From Limnoperna fortunei (lineage: Eukaryota; Mollusca; Bivalvia; Mytilida; Modiolidae), in the NCBI GenBank assembly GCA_944474755.1, contig OX104116.1, positions 11,225,547 to 11,289,546 on the forward strand: a DNA stretch of 64,000 nucleotides, in the 5' to 3' direction. The notes under the pieces were generated by a model, which was given only the letters and a program-made list of their open reading frames with translations, ran no database searches and had not been told where the DNA came from. A program made the position numbers and the translations under genes. Position 1 is the first letter of the stretch; every line of letters begins with the position of its first letter. This document shows, one piece after another, positions 36,416 to 64,000 of the stretch.

Positions 36416-36868
36416 ATGGATGACGAAAGTGTCAATACACTTGTATTTTTAGTTGTGGGTCAAAACGAACTATATCCGTCTTTTTGGTAACCTATATAAT
36501 TGAATAATTAGAAACTAAAAATATTTAACCGAGATTTCCCTCATAAATCGTGTTGTAAATTGTAACAAGAAAAGCCAGGTCATTTGGACATTCAGAGCTT
36601 TTAGTCCCTTATTTTCCTGAAATTTGCCATGAGTGTTAGGTACCCAAAATCTAGTATGGTGACGTAATCATTACTCTGAATTACTGTGAATAACGGGATA
36701 TACCTATAAAAGATGCCGTATTTTAATGTTTTTTTATTATATAAACTGTTAAATTGAAAAATAAACACTTTTCCAAGAATGCGTTTTTCTTAATTTCAAA
36801 TTTTGCCCCTATTTAATTTGTTTAATTTGTTTTCATGTATTGTGAAAGCGCTATATATGTCTATTAAC
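36416..36868. other. Intergenic DNA, nothing recognised
   Basis: AT-rich sequence between two tandem duplications. No gene or repeat recognised. Confidence 0.3.
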
Positions 36869-37768
36869 GTTTGTTACGAATACATTTGTGTATTTTTTAC
36901 AGATTTATTACGACTTTCGACGTATTTGCCGCACTTTAAATTCACACACTGAAAAATATAATATCATTTTAGATATGCGGTTTTTTTCTCAATAATTTGT
37001 CCATGAATTTTTAGAGTACAACATATATTTTTTGTCAGATTTACACGAGTTTATCTATTTCTATAGTCGTTTCATTTTTTAAACGGAGTTATACAAAGTT
37101 GCATGAACATATTATAAATATATTCGATACGGAAAATATTAATGCGCAAAACGTATGTGTGCGAATTTAAATACAATTTGAGCAATAAATAGTTATTTAT
37201 TGTGGACATAGACATACAAATCTAGATATAAAACCCTCTTTTAAGATGCACGACGTAATATTTAACGTAACGTCAAAAAGCTCAAATGACGCTACGTTTA
37301 GAGGCCCCAATAACGTGCGTTTGTTACGAATACATTTGTGTATTTTTTACAGATTTATTACGACTTTCGACGTATTTGCCGCACTTTAAATTCACACACT
37401 GAAAAATATAATATCATTTTAGATATGCGGTTTTTTTCTCAATAATTTGTCCATGAATTTTTAGAGTACAACATATATTTTTTGTCAGATTTACACGAGT
37501 TTATCTATTTCTATAGTCGTTTCATTTTTTAAACGGAGTTATACAAAGTTGCATGAACATATTATAAATATATTCGATACGGAAAATATTAATGCGCAAA
37601 ACGTATGTGTGCGAATTTAAATACAATTTGAGCAATAAATAGTTATTTATTGTGGACATAGACATACAAATCTAGATATAAAACCCTCTTTTAAGATGCA
37701 CGACGTAATATTTAACGTAACGTCAAAAAGCTCAAATGACGCTACGTTTAGAGGCCCCAATAACGTGC
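36869..37768. repeat. 450-bp exact tandem duplication
   Basis: GTTTGTTACGAATACATTTG begins at 36869 and at 37319, and each copy runs to GGCCCCAATAACGTGCG. I found no differences by eye. It lies within 500 bp of the 264-bp duplication. Confidence 0.85.
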
Positions 37769-37899
37769 GCTACGTCTTATTGAAATTGTTATAATTTTCA
37801 ATGTAAAAGAATTAACAAAACTTCATTTGCTTTAAAATCTACCGGTATTACGTACTACATGCAATAAAACACTACCAGGGCAAACTGGGCTTTGATTAA

Positions 37900-38040
37900 T
37901 ATTTGTTTTACATACATGGATCAAACTCATGGATACAAAGCTAAAACTAGGTACTCTAAGTGGTGTCAGAGGAGAAGATTGTTTTAAAAGTTAACAACGG
38001 ACGGATAACAGATGACAGACACCTAGTCAATAAGTGATCA
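37900..38040 (+). mobile_element. 3' fragment of a hairpin-ended element
   Basis: AAACTAGGTACTCTAAG, GTCAGAGGAGAAGATT and AACAACGGACGG match the 3' part of the family at 1-153 and 3660-3826, in decayed form. Confidence 0.45.
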
Positions 38041-38259
38041 CAATTTAGAAAAGGGACAGACATACGCTTTAGAAAATACCTTACTGCATACTAGAATAGT
38101 AAAAATTCTGAGCATTTGGATGCCATTTATCTCTTTACTGGAGTTTTATGAAAATAATTTTAGTCTTTTTCAATTAAATCAATCAATTGGCACTTATTAA
38201 ATGATTTGCAGGTACGAATTAAAGAAAATATTTGTACTAGTACTGCCTCCATCTTTTTG

Positions 38260-38370
38260 ATTTTTTCTTTTCTCCCTCCCCTCAGCTCCTTTCTCCCTCC
38301 CCTCTACTTCTTTCAGCCTCCACCTCTCTCCCTGTTTCCCACTAACCTGTCCGCCCTCTCCTAAATGTCG
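38260..38370. repeat. Polypyrimidine tract
   Basis: A stretch rich in CTCCCTCCCCT on the plus strand. The minus-strand open frame across it is Glu/Lys/Arg/Gly-rich low complexity, not a protein that I recognise. Confidence 0.6.
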
Positions 38371-38573
38371 GGTGTACGTCACGATTTTTTCGTAACGTTT
38401 GGTTAATGTCTGTTAAACGTTGTAAATTGGTTGCAAAAAACGTTAAGGCGACGTTAAGAAAACCATCCATTTTTTCGTAAAAATAACGTTATATAGTAAC
38501 GTTACTGCAGCCAAAAATATATTTTAACGACGTTTCTACGACGTAAAATTGTTTGCTGGGATCTGCCGTTCAT

Positions 38574-38796
38574 AAAATTTAGGATTAAGCATTAAAATTG
38601 TACGAAAACAATTTTGATCTATATATAATAAATAGGATAATCAATTGGGCATCGTGAATATCCAAAATATGATCACTCGTACCGCATAAAGCATCAGATT
38701 AAACTCGTGCGCGTTCCGCGCACTCGTTTAATCAGATGCGTTATGTGGCACTCGTGATCATATTTTGGATATTCACTCCACCCAATTAATTATCCT
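38574..38796. mobile_element. Foldback element, copy b
   Basis: Positions 38634-38796 form the same long palindrome as 13675-13846, here in the opposite orientation, with TATCCAAAATATGATCACTC mirrored by GTGATCATATTTTGGATA. The left flank 38574-38633 matches the right flank of copy a. Confidence 0.7.
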
Positions 38797-41453
38797 ATAA
38801 TTATCCAATTTGATGGTCCTGTGCAACTATAACCGAACGGGCCAGATCTACTTCGTGTTTTGGTCACATTGTACCACACTACACACTTAAGAAGTGGTTT
38901 CATTGTAAAAAACATTGATATATATTATTCTCGTTGCACAGTAATACAATAACTTTCAAAATGTACGAATCCTTATGCAATGTTGCAGTTGAAAGTTATT
39001 TTTTTCCATCCAACCATATATAATATACCGTGTGTAATCCATTGAATTATAGATTAGTCTATGTTTTAGTCCAACGAGCAATATTTAGCTAAATTCATGA
39101 CTTGAACATTAAGAAACAACACATTAGTTCATAGGTATCAAACGTAAAAGAAACACTTCCAATGATTTCTTTTGCAAATTGGCAAGAGCATTTAAGTGTT
39201 TATAGGTGACCACAATGATCAAGTTTGATGATCAGGACAGTGTACCTGTAAAGATCTTAGAACAAAAGACCTCAGATATAACAAAGCCAATAGACGACAT
39301 GTAAAAAATGTATAACATGCATATTTTTATGAATAGTTGAATGTTAGAATCAAAATATGTAAAAAATGATTTCTGCTAAATTTTTTCTTATTTCTGAACT
39401 GAACAACAGTTCCCTATTATTCTCATTAGATGAAAAACAGATGGTTCACGTTTCAACAGAAAAAGATCGTAGACAATCAAATTGCATTCTGTACTTCTTT
39501 CCTTATAAGATATTGCAATAAAAGCAGCCATATAAAAAAACCTAAATTAGCATAATAAGCAAAACAAATGAATCTGTCAAAAAACAATCAGTTAAAGTAC
39601 ACTTTTCATCAGGCTACACTGAGCTCATCCTGCAGGAAAATATATCAATAATGATTACTTTCTAGGAATTGTCAATGTACAATAATGTGAATTTACTGAA
39701 AGTAACCACAGGACTATAAAGTTAACACTAGGTTTCAACTTGTTCAGTGATCTTGTAGAAGAATCTTTAATATTTTCGTTCTTAGGCTGTGGGCTCCTAT
39801 TTCAGAAAATGCTATACAACTTACAATCAGTCGTATATATGGTACAACTATACAACAAACATTTGGTCGTAGGGCGTAAAACTTGTTCATGAAATTGTGG
39901 GCTAAGTAACTGCATGTTAGACAAAACACACAACTTTGACAGTTATTCATTTCACTTGATAGCTTCCTTTTATAAAATTTGAAAGTGCCTATGAACATAT
40001 TTTTACACTTAGGGTAAACTGTCAATTATAAGGCTAGTGGGAATTACACATATGTTTATATTACATTCAAAACATTACCAGTATTTAAATGATTATTCCT
40101 GCAATGATCAAACAATGTTACCGACAGAGCCAAAACTTGAAGTAGATGTCACTCTCTCACTGGCCAATAAAAAAAACTGGAATTTTAATATGAAGCATGA
40201 TGCTTTGGCAGCAAAAAATCACAATTTTACTTTATTAACAAAGTCATAATAGACTGCTAAAACAAGAAAGAATACAACCACACTTAGTTTTACAAAGCAA
40301 TGTATTGATCAACGAATAAATACAAATGTTAATAAAAATAATAAAAATGTCACAATTTTCAATCCAGTTAAAAACTTACTGAAGTAACAATTCATCAAAT
40401 TAATATAACAATTAATATATAAGCACCAACATCTACAAGATATTAAACTTATCTATAACACTGAAATATCACATTCCATTTTTGCAAAAAACATTGTAAA
40501 ACATTTTGGCAATTATAAACAATTCAAATCATATAATATGTTAAAAATACCACCAGCGTACAATCCTTGAAATAATCACAACAGCAAACCATTTCAAAAC
40601 AAAATTTAAATCATCAAAGCTTGCATGATGATGATCATATGTATTCCATACATTAAGATCAGTCTTGTAAGAAATGTTCAACAATCTGATACTTTTGTAA
40701 AACAGAAATATTTATAAACAGTAAGGCAATCAGCAGTACTGTTTTGTCAAATACTTAAATCAATCTGAAACAGTGGAAGTGTTAGTCTTTATTTTTCAAA
40801 CAAAATTCATAGACATTCACAGTTTTATGTTTTGATCCTTCCTTTGAAAAGTGAAGGGCAAGTTAATGCTACATGTTAGTGTCATATAATAAGAATAAGC
40901 ATCATAAAATAAAATTGAATACTTAGCAGATTACCGTGTTAACCAAATGTTCTTGACATTAATGTATGCAAGTACAACAAAATACTAATTGAATTAAGTT
41001 TTTACATAAAGGAATGATAACTTGTCTAGGAAAGCGTCAAATCCAATTTTAGAAGCATGTCTACTGAAAATTATTTCTGAAATCCTTTACAAATCCTTAT
41101 ATGTTAAGTGTCTGAAGGTATCCGACCCATAATTGAAGTCACCGTTTATTTTTTTTTTCCGACCAAGAAATGCTTTATTACAATCAATCTATTGCTAATT
41201 AATGATACAAATTAAATACATAGTACTACTTTGAGTTAATGTTAACAGATTTGAGCAAAAAAGTTAGTTACTCAAATAGTATTTCCAATGTTTGCCGAAG
41301 ATTACCAAGGTCTGCTCCATTGAAAAACAATGGACATCCAGAACCAAATTAATCATGTGGTCAATTGTGGTGCAGATATCTTAAATATTGGAAAAACTAA
41401 AACATACTTAAAGTATATTCATGACTGATTGAAAGCAATATTTCAGGTATAAT
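38797..41453. other. Intergenic DNA between the caspase copies
   Basis: 2.6 kb of AT-rich sequence. The longest frames (39744-40025 minus; 40037-40249 plus) show no domain, motif or compositional feature that I can recognise, so I do not call genes. No repeat stands out. Confidence 0.4.
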
Positions 41454-41454
41454 C

Positions 41455-41631
41455 ATGACATCATCACTATGAATACACGTATAAACAAATATATTCATAA
41501 TGATATATGATACATGACATCATCACTATGAATACACGTATAAACAAATATATTCATAATGATATACGATACATGACATCATCACTATGAATACACGTAT
41601 AAACAAATATATTCATAATGATATACCATAC
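41455..41631. repeat. 59-bp tandem repeat, three units
   Basis: ATGACATCATCACTATGAAT starts at 41455, 41514 and 41573, with one or two changes between units. It lies just downstream of caspase copy 2. Confidence 0.85.
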
Positions 41632-41725
41632 ATACATATTTTTAAAAGAGTTTAATTTAATTTTACCAGTTTTGTCATCTGTTACATCTTGTGAAAACTA
41701 GTTGAATAAACTGTAAAAATTGACA

Positions 41726-41731
41726 TTTATT
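41726..41731 (-). terminator. Candidate polyadenylation signal, caspase copy 2
   Basis: AATAAA on the minus strand, about 87 nt beyond the stop at 41818. It is a chance match unless transcript ends confirm it. Confidence 0.3.
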
Positions 41732-41817
41732 AAAAAAAATAATCATTAAAAATTGAATACCAGACCTTAACTTTAAGTATGAATCCCTGAAAATAATGTG
41801 GTTAAGTAAGATATTTG

Positions 41818-58201
<16,384 letters not shown>

Positions 58202-58440
58202 ATCTGGTGTTTTGATTATGTAATAACGGTAAAAATTATCTAATGCATACAGTAGAGACCAAAACAATGTAAACATTTCTTAATTTTTTCCTGGAAAAAA
58301 ACTATGGTCTCCCCTGGTGAAAACGAAAGTCTGGAATAACGAAAAGAATCTGTAACGATAAGGATACGTCACTAATACGGGTCGATCCAGTGCGAGGGTA
58401 TATATGGCACAGTCGTACTTATGCATAGTATACCCATGTT
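58202..58440 (-). promoter_or_regulatory. Conserved 5' flank of caspase copy 2
   Basis: Matches the flank of copy 1 to about 58430 (GTCGATCCAGTG, GGCACAGTCGTACTTAT). It may be an upstream exon or promoter. No defined core element can be called. Confidence 0.35.
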
Positions 58441-58454
58441 TTCATAACCACTTC

Positions 58455-58640
58455 TATTCAAAACGTAAAAAGCTTTGAAATAGCACTAGACAAATTCTGG
58501 GAGAAACAAGAGGTCAAATATGACCACAAAAAGGATCTGAGCAATACAACAAAACCAGGAAGTTGCAAACAGGACAACAAACTGGATGAGATCACAGAGA
58601 TGGATATAGGGCCTTGGGAGGCCTGCGTCCATAAGCAGAT
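58455..58640 (+). pseudogene. LINE ORF2 C-terminal fragment
   Basis: The plus strand reads KSFEIALDKFWEKQEVKYDH, KKDLSNTT and ITEMDIGPWEACVHKQ. This resembles the extreme C-terminus of bivalve CR1-like elements (FKxxLDKFWxNQxVKY then an acidic end). Only this piece remains. Confidence 0.45.
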
Positions 58641-59845
58641 TCCTACAAATTCCAACCGATTATTTTTATGGTAAATCAACACTATATAGCTCTACAACGA
58701 TAGAAGTTCTTGTCTAAGATTAATGAGCTGATTGTGTCTATATTGTGGACAGCAGAACACGTCCTAAATATAGCTGAAATATTGCTTGCTGGACGTTAAG
58801 CTAGCTAGTATAGATGCATACTCCAATTTGAAATCACATATTTGCTCCGCAACAGAGGAAACTTACGTGTTATCCTTATTGCTTGACAGTCCGGTTATTT
58901 TGTTTACAACGTTTTTTCTATCCGCTATCATGTCAGTATTATTTATCCAAAGTCCTAATCTTTTCGAGATACTCAGCTTTTTTATAATCACTATACTAAA
59001 AGTCACACATTCGCGAAGTGCAGTATTTTATATCTTGTTTAATTGCGTCAATCTAAGATTAAAAGGGGCATTTTTACGCATCGGTTAACTTTTTTTTTAA
59101 ACAAGGCAACTGTTAACTCATGATTTTTCAACCATTAGCTGTTATATGTTTTCTTAAAAATTGACATTGTTTTTAACTGTTGTAATGAAAAAAAATCCCG
59201 TTTGCTGTTAATAGTCAGAACACTGTTAAATATTTTACAGATTTTTTTTTCTGTTATCTGCTAATTCAAATTATTCATCACTTTTTAAAAATGTAATTGA
59301 GTCTTCCTATGAAGGGAGAATATTCAAAAGATCCAATACAAGTTACTATGGAAAGACTGAATAATGGGTGCATTTTCTCGCCGTATCGTCCTTTCGATGA
59401 GATTCTGCTGTTATTTTTTTTTTCGATTTTATAACTCACTATAGCTGTGTTCTCATGTAAATTGATGTTATCTGTTATCATTATTTTTAATTTACTGTTA
59501 AATGTTTTGGTAGAAATAAAAAATTGTAAACCTTTTAATGGACTCACTAGCCCCCCCCCCTTTATATCATAACATAATAATATAGTTTTCTCTTTTTTTG
59601 GATAAATACACATTTGCTTAACATCGAATGCGTCACTTAATTAGTTTTAATGCAATGTGTTAACAACCAATAGCACTGAATCCAACTGAAACATATAAAT
59701 GAATTAGTTTAATTTGTATTGGTTACAGATTGAAGCCGATTTGTGAAAACGGCCATACCAGAGAGGGAGAACAAAAAGTAATTAGTGTGTTCCGATTACA
59801 GTTGATTTGCAAATAACACTTTTATAGAGGCCTTATCCAGTTACA
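58641..59845. other. Unassigned DNA upstream of the caspase pair
   Basis: No gene that I can support. The frame at 58786-59088 (plus) is rich in hydrophobic residues but shows no motif or homologous copy. Confidence 0.3.
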
Positions 59846-59886
59846 CAGGGACAGTCTATACTAACTGTTAGTATAGACTGTCCCTG
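59846..59886. repeat. Perfect 19-bp inverted repeat
   Basis: CAGGGACAGTCTATACTAA, a CTG spacer, and the exact complement. It would form a strong hairpin. Confidence 0.9.
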
Positions 59887-60592
59887 AGTTACCGGAGTTA
59901 GAGCTTAGAATTTTTGTTTTAAAAGCTTAATAGTTCATATGTTGAGTTTCTTGAAGGGTGGGGTAGAAAACCCTTAGAATTTAATCAATTTGTAAATTTC
60001 AGAGAACTACCGGTGTAGAAATACCGCAAACTTCTAGTTAGTGCACTAACAAGGAGAAAAGTGCACTAACAACATAAATATTAACAATCACCACAAACAA
60101 CAGATAATATCAACGAATAATGCATATATATAGTTTTTACCAAGTTTTGTATTTTTTCATTTTGTAGTTTTAGAGATATTTGCATTTTTATCGGCACGTG
60201 CCGATTTTTTATTTTTAATTACCGGTCATCTATAACTGCATAGTTGTATCGAGGTCATTATGTGGTTGTGGAAATTATTTAAGCAATTTATGATTGATAT
60301 AATTTTATTTATAATAATAGAAGATACAAGACAAGTTGTGTCTTCAGTCTTTTATTAAAGTAGTCAGCAAAAATCGGAAAGTCAGTATTGCACAACAAAA
60401 GTTATTTCGCGCAGGAACATATAACTCGACTATACTAGTCTCAGTTTCGCGTTAAAGTCTGTCGTTTGCCATGGAAATGCCATCGTCACCGAAAAGTCTT
60501 AACAATTCAGCAGTTTAGTTATCGGCAACTTATCTTTAACATAATCTGTCACATTCTCTTTGTCCAAATAGACGACTACCCACACTTTGCAA
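59887..60592. other. Unassigned DNA
   Basis: No gene is seen. A TCGGCACGTGCCGA palindrome (about 60190-60203) contains an E-box-like CACGTG, probably incidental. Confidence 0.3.
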
Positions 60593-60698
60593 TCTAATTA
60601 AAATTAAACCTTCGCTTCTCTGCGTTGTACATGTACACGCACCTACCATAGCAAAAAAAAAGGGGGGGGGGCAAGTGAAAGATTTAATTTTAATTAGA
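60593..60698. mobile_element. 106-bp inverted-repeat MITE, copy b
   Basis: Same termini as 34348-34470 (TCTAATTAAAATTAAA to TTTAATTTTAATTAGA), with TTGCA on both sides as a candidate target duplication. The right arm is the better preserved. Confidence 0.65.
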
Positions 60699-61389
60699 TT
60701 GCACACTTCCAGCACAGTCTAGAGTCGACTAGACATAATTTAGTGATACTTGTATACGTTTTTTGCTATTGGAAGGGTTGTGTACCTATTTCTTCTCAAA
60801 ACCAGTTCTATACACGTAGTACTCGTAGTTCGATCGAAATATCTTCAAATGGACATAGACGGAAAAAAGGATAAGTTTTACAAGAACATTTATTTATAGT
60901 CCACTCACCCGAGAACTACTGAATTATCTACATCACTAAATGACTTCCTGACAGCAAGGAAGTGTAATTGCTTAGTCCGATTTGCACTGCCGTAATAATC
61001 CGATTTTAGTTTTGTGATTTATCTAAAAAAAAAAACAAACAAACAACCAAAACAAGGGTACGATAATTCATTCAAGCGACTGCTGGGAATAGTTGAAACC
61101 CTCGGAGAGCTCAGTCCACTGTACTGGTCAGGAAGGAGCCATTGAAGCAGTGGTTGCAAATAAAATGTCATCAAGACAGTATAAATTAAACTGAAAACAA
61201 GACGATTATACGTATTTTTCATTCGACCATTATTTGAGACAGAAATATTATATACTATTTTAGTATATCATGTCCATGTTTAAGACAAGAGTTTGTGACA
61301 AATGCGTGGTCAAATACGCGCACTATTAGATATTATGTTTCATGAGAACAATTTTGTGGCAACTATATAACTTAAAAGCAGGACGAATG

Positions 61390-61540
61390 AGTTTTACAGC
61401 TATATCATGGCTTCAAGTTTTCACTGTGAGAGAAAGCAGGAATACCCGAAAAAAAACCGTCTCGCGGTGAGAAAATTGACTTGTCAGTTAAGATTGGAGT
61501 CGAGCACACCTTGCGTGCAGTGCGACACATGATAAATAGA
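61390..61540. repeat. SINE-like molluscan interspersed repeat
   Basis: ACAGCTATATCATGGCTTCA, AGCAGGAATACCCG and TTAAGATTGGAGTCGAGCAC occur in the same order as at 63030-63250. Confidence 0.55.
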
Positions 61541-61864
61541 ACAGATACGTAGTACTTTGCTATACTCCAAATATTAAAGATCATTAATTTGGTTTTTTAT
61601 ATTTATGTTGTTATCTAGTTGTGTTTTAATATTGTTTATTGTTGAGCAATGTTACATGAATTCAAATAATGTATCGACTGAAGTTCAATACATTCAAAAT
61701 GACAACACCCGGCAGTAAGAAAAGAAAGGTCCACCAGTAACATGAAGTGTTGCAGTTACGTTGTTACATGTCTTACATATTTCTTTTAACAATAAACTTA
61801 ACCGCCAGCATTCACTGCAACCGTTTTTACGGAATCGCACAGTACCCTTCAATCGCTTGACAGT

Positions 61865-62205
61865 AAGTCATAGCCGTAGCATCCATTGAGGCAAGTGAGT
61901 CATTTGCCTCCCTAAAAATTTTCACTGTCCAGTATCAGCAGTCGTTCCGAAAATTATAATAAAGGTCATGATGTCAAAGGTAAACAAATAAAAAGCAGGC
62001 AGCATGGATCTTTGGTTAAAAACTGGAAGCTGTAGAAAAAGAAGTGCAGGTGAATATATCAAGGGATTAAATAATATTTTAAGTGAACTTGTGTAGAATT
62101 TTAATATGAATTAGGTTGCAACCAATGACCTCGAGCGGCCCTGTGCCCCCTGCCGATTAGGTTTTGCCTCTCTAAAAATTGGACCCTAGCTACGACCATG
62201 CAAGT
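61865..62205. mobile_element. Possible small DNA-transposon remnant
   Basis: The left end GCCGTAGC and right end GCTACGAC are short inverted repeats. TTTGCCTCCCTAAAAATT near the left and TTTGCCTCTCTAAAAATT near the right are direct, not inverted, which argues for a composite. Low confidence. Confidence 0.25.
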
Positions 62206-63029
62206 TAACAAGAAGGGGACGATCAGAATTTTGTTACAATTTTGATTCAATTCAGCATCTCTTTGTGTGGTAGGAGTATTTCTAAATCACACGATTCTAT
62301 CTGGCTGAGACAAGTATGAATTAATTGTTGTTAAATATATGATCATATATTGAAAGTTGTTGATGTTTACATGAATGTACAGCCTACATTGTTTTTAAGA
62401 CAACTGTGACATTGGCTATGTCCTATGACCTCCTATGACCTTGAAAATTAGTAGGCTATCATATCTTTAAAACTAGTCAGTACCTTTGTTAAAACTTCGT
62501 TGAAAGATGATTTGAAATATGATTTTACTGTCACGTGTTCACAATATTGTACACGATCAAAAACCTGTAAACACCAACCACGACCTTGACTCTTTCATAT
62601 ATACAAATTGTTTCTTTTTATGGATTTGTTGCTATGCTTTCAGATAACAACACTATACGTGGAATATATCAGATCATACCATGCATCTCTAAATATTGAA
62701 CACATCAAAAATATAAATAATTTTGTCCTAATATGTATAATAATGATATAAAGGTGGACGTTTATAAGAACTTTCATTGCGTTGCTATAGTAACAAATAT
62801 CAAGACTTCTTATGTTGTTTCCATTCATTGTAAATCATTTCCTAGTAACTGGTATAGGCTTTGTCAAAATCTAAAGATGTGCAATTTTTTGGTTGTTGCA
62901 TGTAGTGAAATTTCTCTTTTACATGTCATTACTGTTACATTTACATGTACTTATGTAAAGCCACTATTTGTAAAAACATTACCGATATATGCAAATGTAC
63001 TACTTTAAAGTCATGTTCATGTAGTCCAC
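62206..63029. other. Unassigned AT-rich DNA
   Basis: No gene or repeat recognised. Short open frames on both strands lack motifs. Confidence 0.3.
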
Positions 63030-63250
63030 GATCTGTTTGTTTGAATGTTGTTTAATACCACTTCTACCAATTTTTCAGCTATATAATGGCATCCAGTTTT
63101 TATTGGGAGAGCAACCCGGCGCGCGCGGAGTACCCGGAGAAACACCTTCGATAGAAAAACTGGCAATCATCAATTAAGATTGGAGTCGAGCCCACCCTGC
63201 CCGCAGTAAGACTCGAACTCAGTGTTGACAAGACCACTTGATCAATATTG
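63030..63250. repeat. SINE-like molluscan interspersed repeat
   Basis: TTTTTCAGCTATATAATGGC, CCAGTTTTTATTGG, GGAGTACCCGGAGAAACACC, AAAACTGGCAATCAT and TCGAGCCCACCCTGCCCGC follow in order. This is the best-preserved copy of the family in the window. Confidence 0.6.
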
Positions 63251-64000
63251 CTGATAAATGTATGTACATGTACTAATGTAAAGTCCACTGATACATGAAC
63301 ATGTACTCATTTACTTGTTCATGTACATGTCAGACTTTATCTGTCAAGTGATTGTGAAATAACTGAATTTTTATGGTAAAGGCAAGAACAAATAAACACA
63401 CAAATTTCTGATTTTATTATTTTAAAAAAAACAACAAGAATTAACAAACAAAATTGTCAGTGATTACACAGCAAAACCTACCAGGAAAATGTAAGTTTAA
63501 AAAACACTCTTAAAAATACTGCTGGCATTTTTGTTCAAAAATTCTGTTTACAAATTTGTTAATGCAAATTTTATAAATATTTAATTAAAGAGAGTATAGA
63601 TGCAAGATTAGAGTTGTTTATTTCTTAGCAATCATAAATGTCCCCCAAATAGAGTCATTAACATAAACAAAAACATATTGGTCAGACAAGACTGTTTCCA
63701 TTTACTAGGTAACTAAGGAATTTAAAAGTTAAATTTAAAATAGATAATAAAATCTTGTAAGCTGCAGGATACAGAGGTAGTGCAATAAGATACGCTGTCA
63801 TTAAAGGTTGGCAAAAATATCACACTGAAATATTGCACACATCAAAGAGAAAAGCTTTTGATTTTGTCAGGAAATTCCTTTAATAGGTAAGAATTTATAT
63901 ACTATTAATAAGTGCTTATACTTTGAAATGTCTTATGTGACCTTAATTTCTCTTTTTAACTAAACAAACTTAAAGTACATAAAATCTTTTATATGGAAAT
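63251..64000. other. Unassigned AT-rich DNA
   Basis: Short ACATGTAC-type palindromic words recur near 63265-63330. Otherwise nothing is recognised up to the window end. Confidence 0.3.

Noticed and set aside
38197..38382. A charged Glu/Lys/Arg-rich minus-strand frame.
   Set aside because: It is the translation of a polypyrimidine tract.
39744..40025. A 93-residue minus-strand frame between the caspase copies.
   Set aside because: No motif, domain, splice context or second copy supports it.
58786..59088. A hydrophobic 100-residue plus-strand frame as a possible membrane protein.
   Set aside because: AT-rich DNA yields such frames by chance; no conserved copy or motif was seen.

Overview
The window is animal nuclear DNA: AT-rich, intron-rich and packed with repeats, with no bacterial gene organisation. 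The repeat families (hairpin-ended elements with tandem cores and GGCAATAACTCC-type motifs, a satellite carrying GCCAGACGCGCGTTTCGTC, and SINE-like units with TTTCAGCTATATCATGGC-type heads) look to me like bivalve mollusc repeats, most like marine mussels. That species call is inference from pattern memory, not from a search.

The only host genes I can support are two tandem, same-strand (minus) caspase-family genes. Copy 1 occupies about 32174 down to 1297 and copy 2 about 58201 down to 41818. Their exons match one to one, with conserved splice phases and homologous introns, so one duplication made both. Copy 2 can be read as seven exons of 82, 33, 25, 527, 239, 238 and 245 nt, giving 462 codons without a break. 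Copy 1 reads as six exons giving 433 codons; the 33-nt exon is degraded. Both keep the caspase His/Cys dyad and the p20 P1-pocket Arg. Both read QACRS instead of QACRG, and both have Ser where p10 of ordinary caspases has the P1-Asp-binding Arg. They are therefore either inactive or changed in specificity. Copy 2 also has 17 extra residues just after the catalytic His.

Layout by coordinate: 1-153, 3' end of a hairpin-ended element; 1297-1541, copy 1 last exon; 1661-6920, its intron, filled with a hairpin-ended tandem-repeat element, a dead non-LTR retrotransposon split by another such element, and a SINE-like repeat; 7877-8114, the exon with the active-site Cys; 8830-13110, an RTE-like LINE relic split by a 3.4-kb hairpin-ended element; 13420-13607 and 14795-15318, the p20 exons; 16048-16072, a 25-nt micro-exon; 16073-32092, a 16-kb intron holding two tRNA-derived SINEs, a 12-unit 511-bp satellite interrupted by a TTAA-flanked foldback element, and a decayed Ty3/gypsy retrotransposon with pol order PR-INT-RT-RH; 32093-32174, the putative first coding exon.

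The intergenic stretch 32530-41660 holds SINE-like, microsatellite, MITE and foldback repeats and two exact tandem duplications (264 and 450 bp). Copy 2 follows: 41818-42062, last exon; 42105-48690, the same hairpin-ended element as in copy 1 but running into a 5.8-kb minisatellite with a 37-bp unit; 49738-49975, 51570-51808 and 54045-54571, p10/p20 exons; 55325-55349 and 55460-55492, small exons; 56005-57985, further repeats and a LINE fragment; 58120-58201, first coding exon. From 58440 to 64000 I see only repeats and unassigned DNA.
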